Source: Pisaster brevispinus (lineage: Eukaryota; Echinodermata; Asteroidea; Forcipulatida; Asteriidae). From it: a stretch of DNA of 64,000 bases. The notes beneath the pieces are model-generated. The model did no database searches and was not told where the DNA came from. It was given only the letters and a program-made list of their open reading frames with translations. Below, one piece after another: positions 50,171 to 59,300 of this stretch; the first letter of the stretch is position 1, and every line of letters begins with the position of its first letter. The DNA lies in the NCBI GenBank assembly GCA_023634235.1, contig JAMKCF010000020.1:5208001-5272000 (forward strand). Direction: 5' to 3'. Position numbers and translations under genes: made by a program.

Positions 50171-50918
50171 AAAATAGCGGAGGCTGTCAGTAAGCTTTAA
50201 TCAAAGAAAGTTCACCCAAAAGATTTAATTATTATCACGTATGAATTATTTTGCAAAACGCAGTACAATAAGAGACAATGAATCAGATGAAGCTCGTTAA
50301 CTCGCCGGGTGATTCTCGACGGTAGATTCGTAGTTTTCATCGAAAATGAAGAGTACACAAATCTTCATTAAACAATTGATCGGTTGTGAGCTGCCCGATC
50401 ATCAACCTGCACTTTTTTTTAGAGGTTATTGATCTGGGGTGATGCACAAGGACTGTTATCTTAAGGACATAACTGCTCATGCGCGGATGATATGATGACG
50501 TGGTCAGCAACGCATGCGTTATCTTAACACACTCTGCCGATCTCGGCAAGCATTTATAGCAGCTGTTTAATCTTTAGTTTTGAGGATAACAGCAAAAATG
50601 CTAACTCAATTAAATGGACATGGCATTGGTTTTTTTTTTAAGAGTGCCATATTTCAATTTTGAGTCTCAAGTAATTTATGGTGAACTGCTCTTCGAACTA
50701 GACCGTCCAATTGAGTAGATTATTTCGATTTCACAAAACGAAATAGGAAATATTAAGTGTTTTGGGACAACAAATGTAATAATTTAATTTTAAAACCCAG
50801 GTGTAAAATGTTCCTTGTTTGAGTAAGGCATGACAGGATGAGAAGTTTTACATCCTCGCTGAAGACCAATGTCCGAGTCTCACAGATGGGATAACAAATC
50901 ATCGGCAACCAACTGCGC

Positions 50919-51393
50919 TACGGAGCTTTGGAAGGGCCTATCAAACTTGTTCAGATCCTGGGATAATTCACTGCAGGATGATGACATCATAAACGTGGGA
51001 TGACGCTCGGGATGACGACATCTTGAAAGTTGGATGTCGTCTTCCAGATATATTTTATCTGGAGATAACAACATTCTGAAAGGGTGTCGACATCATGAAA
51101 GTAATTATTGTCGACTTCTCCCGATAAATTATCTTGGGGGTGTCGACACTCGAACGTTGGATTTTGTCTTCCCAAAAACAATTATTTGGGGTTCTCGACA
51201 TATTCATACCATGATAACTCATCTCTGGAAGTTGACATCTTACTTTTATGATGTTGACATCATGAGATGTAATGTATGGGAGAACGACGTCTTAGTTTAG
51301 AATGTCGTAATCATCTCATCTATAGGTTAATGATGTCATAATCATGCAGTACCTCAGGATCTCAACATGTCGGATGGCACTTCCGGAGTTCCG
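50919..51393. mobile_element. GGAGCTCTGGAAGTG foldback element, copy 3 (largest)
   Basis: Left CTACGGAGCTTTGGAAGG, GATCCTGGGATAATTCACTG. Right AGTACCTCAGGATCTCAACA and CGGATGGCACTTCCGGAGTT are the inverted end. The interior has many GTCGACATC/GATGTCG words and is about 475 bp. Confidence 0.8.
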
Positions 51394-52814
51394 TCTTTTT
51401 CTTTCGAAGAACCCGGAACTCGTTTCCAAGGGGAACATGGGGACTTTCCCTGGTGGTTTTTGTTCATGAGCAAGAACCCTTGTGCCGCAAGGCCGTCAGT
51501 GGTTACATTGACAACCCAACAAACAATCAAACTGAAAGATTCTCGCTTTGTTTTGCTAATTAAATAAATCACAAGGTAATTTTATACAATACCAATTTAG
51601 GAAAGGTCAGTTTGTATAAGCGCTTGACTTAAAACCGCAACAGCTATCTATATATATATATTTGTTTACGTTAGAATTGAGAATGTAGTGTTTGACGTGA
51701 GCAAACACCATTTCGAAAGCCTGTGTGCACATCCACCGCGATGCAGTCGCTGGGATGTGCAGTGTGACCGAATAGTACAGGTACGCAGTGTTGCGTCACG
51801 GCCGCCGATGCAACGTATTTCGGCTGGATAGGCAGTGCATTGCCAAATGTGCACCCAACTAAAAAATAGGGAGAAAACAGAGTGTCGGCCTCAGTATTTT
51901 TTGTAGGCCCTCAAAATCTATACGACACAGATTTCAAAGCCCCCCAACACAGGTACAGTGTACAAATTTTGCCCAATTGTGACCTGGGGATTGTTGACTT
52001 CCAACTTGAGGTATTTTGGATGACATAGGCCCTGAAATAAATGGTCCTTTTTGCCGAGAGGTGTGGGGACGTTTTTCAAGATTGATGCTTGGACGTTTGG
52101 AAAATATCACCGGGACTCCCCATATCAAATTGAGCAGAGGATAAAAGCTCAAGAGTCAAATATAAAAAGCTGTAAGACTTCGAAGTATTTCTTTTTCAAT
52201 TTTGAATAGTTAGCATTTTTCAGTGTATGATATGGATGTTTACTTAGCGGGGTGCACCCATTAAAGATGTGTTCGAACTTACGGTTCCAGTCGTGACTAC
52301 GGCCAGATCGTGGCAAGTGCCAGTTATTCAATGAAGCCGCAAAGCCAACGGCAATAGCCATGGCCAGAGCTGCTTAAGTCTGACACAGACTATCAACTTT
52401 GAAGACGTCATGTTCGTGAACACGTGAGATGTGGTTATTTATTAACCCGCTGCAGAAGGATTTTAAAACGAAGAGTAAATAGTCTTACGTAATCATTCTA
52501 ACAACATAATATGATTTCATAAAGGTTGTTGGGAATGATTGAGCAATGGCTGTCAGAAATAGTGCAATCCCAACGAAGATGTGCTTGGAAGAGAGCTAAA
52601 GGTGAATTAATGCAAAGATCTTCAAGACATACATTCTTGCGAGAGTGTAACGAGAGGTAGGGTAAAGTATGGGTTTGTTAACGCAAAGATGGATAGGTGT
52701 GATTTATGACAACAGTTTGAAAATAAATGTAGTATTGGTTAAGCGAATGTTCCAATGGTTGAACTGCGTTAGTGCAGGTTGGTCAGCATAACCCGTTTGT
52801 CAGACAGCCACAGA

Positions 52815-53105
52815 CTGAAAGCGTGTAACTTGCATGTCAGCTGTGCCGAGCACCGGACTCAATCTCTGGTATTTCTGATCAGCGGAGTATGAGTTCGAGT
52901 CCCGGTCGTGGCACTTGTGTCCTTGAGCATTATACTATACCATAATTGTTTTGTTCTTAAGATGGGACATGAAGCCGTAGTCATGTGTACTACTACTAGG
53001 ATTGATAGTGCACGTAAAAGAACCCAGGACACTTATCGTGGAAGAGTAGAGGTTAACACCGGTTTTTCTGGTTCACATAACAAGCACCCTTGCTTAACAG
53101 GTTTC
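52815..53105 (+). repeat. tRNA-derived SINE directly upstream of the tetraspan gene
   Basis: CGAGCACCGGACTCAATCTC, then TTCTGATCAGCGGAGTATGA and GAGTTCGAGTCCCGG (B box) look like a Leu-type tRNA with a long variable arm. The body follows: GGCACTTGTGTCCTTGAGCA, GATGGGACATGAAGCCG, GTAAAAGAACCCAGGACACT. The A-box end is damaged. This body type is widespread in echinoderm and other deuterostome SINEs. Confidence 0.75.
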
Positions 53106-53160
53106 CTCAGGCTTGCGAGCGACACTTCACTTATGAGGCATCCTTGGTTTCATTACCAGA

Positions 53161-53205
53161 TATATATAGTAATATAATAATAATAATGAACAGTCATCTC
53201 ACTTC
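53161..53205 (+). promoter_or_regulatory. Possible core promoter of the tetraspan gene
   Basis: TATATATA at 53161-53168 is followed about 35 bp later by TCACTTC (53199-53205), a fair match to an initiator. The ATG is at 53255. The AT-rich stretch may be the simple-repeat tail of the SINE just upstream, so the TATA may be fortuitous. An alternative is a 5' UTR intron ending at acccag (53218-53223). Confidence 0.3.
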
Positions 53206-53254
53206 AAACTTGTTCTTTACCCAGATAGATTGTTTGTAGTAAACATCAGAAATC

Positions 53255-53389
53255 ATGAACAGAGGTTATAAAGGATGTTCGGGAGCTCAGGCTGGTCTCG
53301 GACTGGTCGTGATTGGACTCGGCATCGCTGCCATACTTATAGAGAGTAGATTCAGCGACAAGGCTGTGCCGCTGTGGTCAGGAGCCTGG
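53255..53389 (+). CDS. Tetraspan gene exon 1: start and helix 1
   Basis: 45 codons, ending TGG before gtaagt, phase 0. Encodes MNRGYKGCSG then the Gly/Ile/Leu-rich helix 1 and loop ESRFSDKAVPLWSGAW, which begins helix 2. An in-frame TAA 15 nt upstream makes this the first usable ATG of the exon. Confidence 0.87.
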
Positions 53390-56300
53390 GTAAGTACGAG
53401 AAGTGGACCATGCCAGTCTAGTTTCCCGACCCATCACTTTTGTATAACATACACGATATAGGGGTAGAGTGTAACCCCCAACATGTGCCCATAACACACT
53501 ATTTTCCTTCACTTACTTGTAATTGTATATGCTTATACATCGGTGGGACCAATCAGAAGTATGTATTTCAAACGGCTATACTTATAAAGAAAAGTGGTAC
53601 CCATTGCCTATCAATCAACAATACAGAGCCTTTCAAATTTAAATTGGATCGTGCCAGACGTTTGAGAATGCATTGATTATTCCCAAAGTGTTTCAATCTG
53701 TCTCTTGATTTCCGAATAAACCGCAAGTTTCTTGCGTATTCGAACATCCGGGACCAAGTTGGTCCCAACCGAATTGAGTTTCACGTGTGCGTGATTCTGT
53801 GTCATTAAACACTTGAGTTTAATGTAGATTATGGCTATCGAAATTATATCATATTGTTGGGGAAGTCAAATTTAGCCATGAAATACATGAAAGTAAACTC
53901 AATTTTTACAAATCAATAAAAGAAAACCTGAGAATAAGATGTTTCTGGTTACTTGTAAACAAGTAAGAACTTTGCACAACTGACGTTATCATTATACCTA
54001 TGTAAGGGGGAAGCACCCGGGTCTCAATTGGTAGGGGCTGCGAGCACGTGCCCCCACCCCTTAATTTCGCCACTGGCCAGAACATGAATAAAATTACAGT
54101 ACAGTATTTTTTACAATTGTTCAAAGGGTTATGTAAAGTGCGTTATCGGGCTATTATTATTTTTTTTACAGATCATTCGTCATACGATACACTCTTTAAG
54201 ATTGATTGAAAAACTTGACAAAACTAGAATAAAATCCTTTTCCATTTGTCCATTAGTTTTTTATAGAAGAATTGGATCAAACTTCTTCTACATGTTTTTA
54301 TCCATATTTTGATAGAACATTAATCATTGTATCATTACACTGTTGTAAGTCAATACCCAATACATGATATTGGCAAATCGTTTTGATATAAACAAAGTCA
54401 GGTCAACAATGTTAAAATGGTATTGTCACTTATTATTTCTTTTTTCTAAATTTAAGTTTTAATTTCGCTCGCTTTCGATCGCTAAACTGAACTAAAATAT
54501 TGTGTGTCATATTGTGCAATCTCGTAGAATATGTTGCTTGTATGTAATTCATTTGTAATATATATGTAATTTGTGTGTAATATATATGTAATTTATGTAA
54601 TTTATATGTTCTACTCTTAGACATAAACCAAGCAAAGTATCTTGATACTTGTTAGAATATTGTTATTTCGTAATATTTCCAAATATGTGGGTTTTTCTTT
54701 AAATAACAAGAATGACAAATTCAACAACGCTCACAAATGACATCTTGTGTAGATCTATCAATGGCATTTCGTTTAGCCATTTCGCATTGTTATAGACTGA
54801 AGACACTACAACATGCGGATACGAGTTATGATCCTGCTAGTTTGTATTGTTTAAATCTATGCATTATGTGACGGCCGCGATGTCAGGCAAATTAGGACAT
54901 TGCTTGCTGTGCTTTTGACCCTGGCACACATTCAAGGTTTACCCAGGAAGCTAGCGGAGAAATTAATTGAGAAAAAAAATCACAACAAATCTTGAAAGTG
55001 TCAGTTAAAAGTGATACATAATTCTCTGAAGACTGAAGACACTACAACATGCAGATACGAATTATGATTCCAACTAGTTTGTATTGTTTAAATCTATGCA
55101 TTATGTGACGGCCGCGATGTCAGTCAAATTAGGACATTGCTTGCTGTGCCTTTGACCCTGGCACACATTCAAGGTTTACCCAGGGAGCTAGCGGAGAAAT
55201 TAATTGAGAAAAAAAATCACAACAAATCTTGAAAATGTCAGTTAAAAGGGAAACATAATTCTCATTATTCATTGCATACTTTTAAAGACCTGATATCAGT
55301 GGTCGCAAGGCCAGACAATCTAATTTACATCACTTGAAATATTACAAAGGTTACACAAATTATACACTGCAAAAATTGGGGTGTTAAAATATTGACACCA
55401 AGGGTGTTGTCACACACAACCAAGAGAGAGTCAAATCAACATCATAGGGTGTTAAAACAACATCCAATGAAACGCTAGTTATTTTAGCACCCTACGATGT
55501 AAATTTCGTTTCTTTTTTGGTGTCTATATGTGACAACACCCATGGTGTCAATGTTAACACCCGAATGTTTGTAGTGTACGTGTATCGGTTTGTTCAATAA
55601 CACACGTAAACTATTTAAATAGCCTATGGGATAGTTGTTCATGTAAACAAAAGTACACTGCGAAAACTGGGGTGTTAAAATTAACACCATGGGTGTTGTC
55701 ACATATAGATACCAAAAAAGAATCCAAATTGACACCATAGGGTGTTAAATAACACACATTTCTGACGAAACAACATATAGGTGTTATGATGTTGTTTTGA
55801 CTCTCTCTTCGGTATCTATATGAGACAACACCCAAAGTGTCAACCTATATTGCAAGAAAATTATATATTTAAAAAAATACTTTATACTAATTTCAGTCTT
55901 TAAATTGTCATCTCTTTTTCAGTTTATTATGAGTGGTATGTTGGGTTTATCGGCAGCTCATAACCAAGGCAACACATGTCTGGTAAGATTCCATATTTTG
56001 TATCGTCAATCTGACAAGAGATTTCTTTCGATGAATATTAATGCAAAAAAATGCAAAATACCGCTTGAGTAAATTGATTCAACTGAATGCACGGCTTATT
56101 GGACCGTGCATCAATTTCAGTAATGAATGGAAATTCAGTCTTTGATATCAAAATCGTGGGACAAATAGAAGCTGAACGATGTGGAAAAATGTGGAACGAT
56201 GCGGCCAATTCATGGCTTGGACATTTCACAGTGTATCCGTGGGGCCGTAGCGCGTCGAAGAACCCATGACAGAAATCCACAATCTCAGTGTGTGTGCTGA

Positions 56301-59300
56301 AATAAGAGCGTTAAGTGTCCCTTTAACGGCTTTTGAGAAATTGAGTCCATCAAACCAATATCTAATATCTGCTGGAGGTTAAAGCTCACAAGAATTACGG
56401 GTCTCAATTCTTTTTTCTTTTTTTTCGAAACTGACATCAAATTTACGAGGAAGAATTCAAAGTGGTTGGAACGACTATGTGCCCATAAAAGTAGCAATAA
56501 AGATGCGTAAACAGTGCTAAAAATTCATGTTCTTTGGCATTTTCATCCCCGGAAATCCCAGTGTTTAGCATGCTTTTTCTTCTTCTCCCAAATGAATTTA
56601 AAAATATGAAATAAATCTAACTTCAGCCTCTTTGCTTTTTGACTAATGTATCCCCGATGGAAACTCATGGCCAGCACCTATTATTTCGATTCACTAGAAA
56701 AGATAAAAATGTCCTCCTAGCTCTCTAATTTGCAAGCATACTGAGTATTTCAAGTTCAGCCATGATGCACATGACATCATTGCGAATAGAGTCATAAGAA
56801 ATGGTTGCTGCATTATCCGATTAAACTGGATCTTCAATTACTTTTGTAAAATGCATACAGGCAAAAGAGATCTCGTTAATAAAATATGTGCATGCATAAT
56901 ACACATCTTCCTGAAATCGGAAAGAATAGGACTGTATTAATACTGGAAAATAATTCGAACTGTGTGGGGCTGAACACGAAACTTGGTAACTGAACAGACT
57001 ATAACAATACCTTTAACTTTGCTTCTAATTGAATTAAAGTTCTCGAACCGTCCCCTTTGGAGTTCAAGAAAGCGTTTGAAGAGAAGACAATGAGACATTG
57101 TCATTTTGGGGCCAGTTTCAGGAAGCAGACGTTTCTGCTTACGGAGCCGCTACTAACCGTAAGCAAAGGCACGTTGACTTACTACTGAATATTTATAGTG
57201 TGCATGCGTACGTACACGATAGTGATCGTGTGCGTAGTGTGTACTATCATGTACGTAAACGATTACTATCGTGTATGTTCAAGACAGTTACCTTTTACGT
57301 ACACGATAACTGTTGTGTACGTACACAGCAACTGTCGTGTACGTACACGATAACTATCATGTTTGTGACCATAACTATCGTTTATACGTACACAATGTCA
57401 ATCGTGTACACTCGTACACAACAACTATCATGTACATACAGTACCATGTACAAGTGCCATGCACACGTACACAATAAATATACAGTCATCGTGTACAACC
57501 GTATAATACCTATCATGTACGGACACTACCATGCACACGTACACAATAAGTAGGCCAATGCAGTTAAAGTATACGCACACGACAGTCATCGTGTACGTAC
57601 ATGACAGTCATCGTGTACGTACATGACAGTCATCGTGTACGTACATGACAGTTATCGTGTACGTACATGACTGTTATCATGTACTTAGACGTAAAGAGCG
57701 GGTTTTATTTACTCATGTGGCGGCACAAGGCTTCCGTAGCTTTCTGAAATTGGAGGGGGTTGTCTTTTTGTTTGGTTAGCCGTCCAGCTTCTTATAATTA
57801 TAGGATTTTAATGTTGATATTAAACCTGGTTTCTGTCTTATTGGCAACATCGCTTAAGACTGAGCTCATGAGTTGCTTAAAAGAGATCAAAAGGGGGTTC
57901 GGCCTTTAGGAAATTGTGTCGTCTGTTCTCGTTTCGCAGATTGTTCAGCTTCGCCGTCATAAACGCTTCATGTTGAGTGGGGAAAGCCGTTCTAATAACA
58001 TGCGTTAGGTCGGGAATTTAATCAGCGAAAACGTTTGCTTACTGCTGCCAAGGACACCTGGGGTCGATTTTATCTACTCCTGATCGGCTTGCTGATATTG
58101 ATTCATGGACCGGAGTTGCCTAAATAAATCGCCTTCTGACACCTTACACTAAAAGTATGCCAAGCGAAAAGGCACAGTGATATTGAATGTGGAAGCACGT
58201 CAATATAGTTGGTGGTGGTAAAGCACTGAGTATGTGCTGACTGTCCTAAGCTTAGACTAGAACAGAAAACTCTGTAGACCTACGCTATAAAATATCCCTG
58301 GTTAGAATTGACACAGTTCTATGCCTTGGTCAACGTGACCCGGAATCTGTCAACAAGATCCAGAAATGGGTCAAACAGACCGGCCAAATAACCCTTATTT
58401 GACCATTTTGGGGGTCAGCCTGACCCAGACATGGGTCGGGCCCCCTAGGACCCAGGTCAATTTTGACCCGGTAGTTTACATAGTGTATTCTACCATTTTG
58501 GAACGGCGGCATGGAGTGTCAAAGATTATATCCCTGGGTTGGCACAAATCTGCTCTTAAAAATATCATTACACAAAATTTTGCTTTATTAAAAATATTAT
58601 GTAGGACTACTTTTATTAAGCAATTTGATATACCAGTGACGTTGGTAAATTGAAAACATTTTTGTGTGTGATTTGAGTTGTTTTGTAGTAGTGGCTGCAC
58701 GTTCTCAAACCAAGCTATAGGCAAGACTTGCAGCTGGGACATTGCAAAAGTCTCATCCCAGCAAGTTATGTCATTGGCGCATGTTGTAATGTTACTGTCG
58801 ATGGCCCTGTGGTTAATATCCATTAATGTAATGACCAATCAAGCATGCACCATTTCACGCTCGTGTAGACAAAAATGCTGTGCGCAGATTTCAAACTCAC
58901 CAAAAACACATGGAAATAACTCTCACGATTTGCTCCAAATTGCAGTCGCTGTAATTTGTTTTGAGAAATGGATTTTTTGTAGAAAGACGGCCTCCATTGA
59001 ATTTGTCATGGAAGATGTAGCTACATTTTAATTGAGTTTGTGATGCACTCATTTTCCAATAGATAGAGTCCTCTTGTAATTGGGGGGGGGGGGGGTAAAA
59101 GTCTCTACCTATGGTGTAAAGTATTTGAAACTCTTTCAGAGCGAAATTTGAATCATGACGTCATCGAACAGCAAATACAAATGGGTCTATACGTTCCAGA
59201 GAGGAATTTCTGCGCTGGTCATACCCTCAAGTTCAATTAACTTTTTGGTGAAGTATCATCAAAATTCAAGAAGGACTGAAAACAAATATCTGTACATTGT

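Noticed and set aside
57098..57553. 151-codon open frame rich in Tyr, Val, His and Arg
   Set aside because: It is a translation of the GTACGTACA palindrome array; repeated Y-V-H-D and C-T-Y-T words follow the DNA unit. No splice signals or domain.
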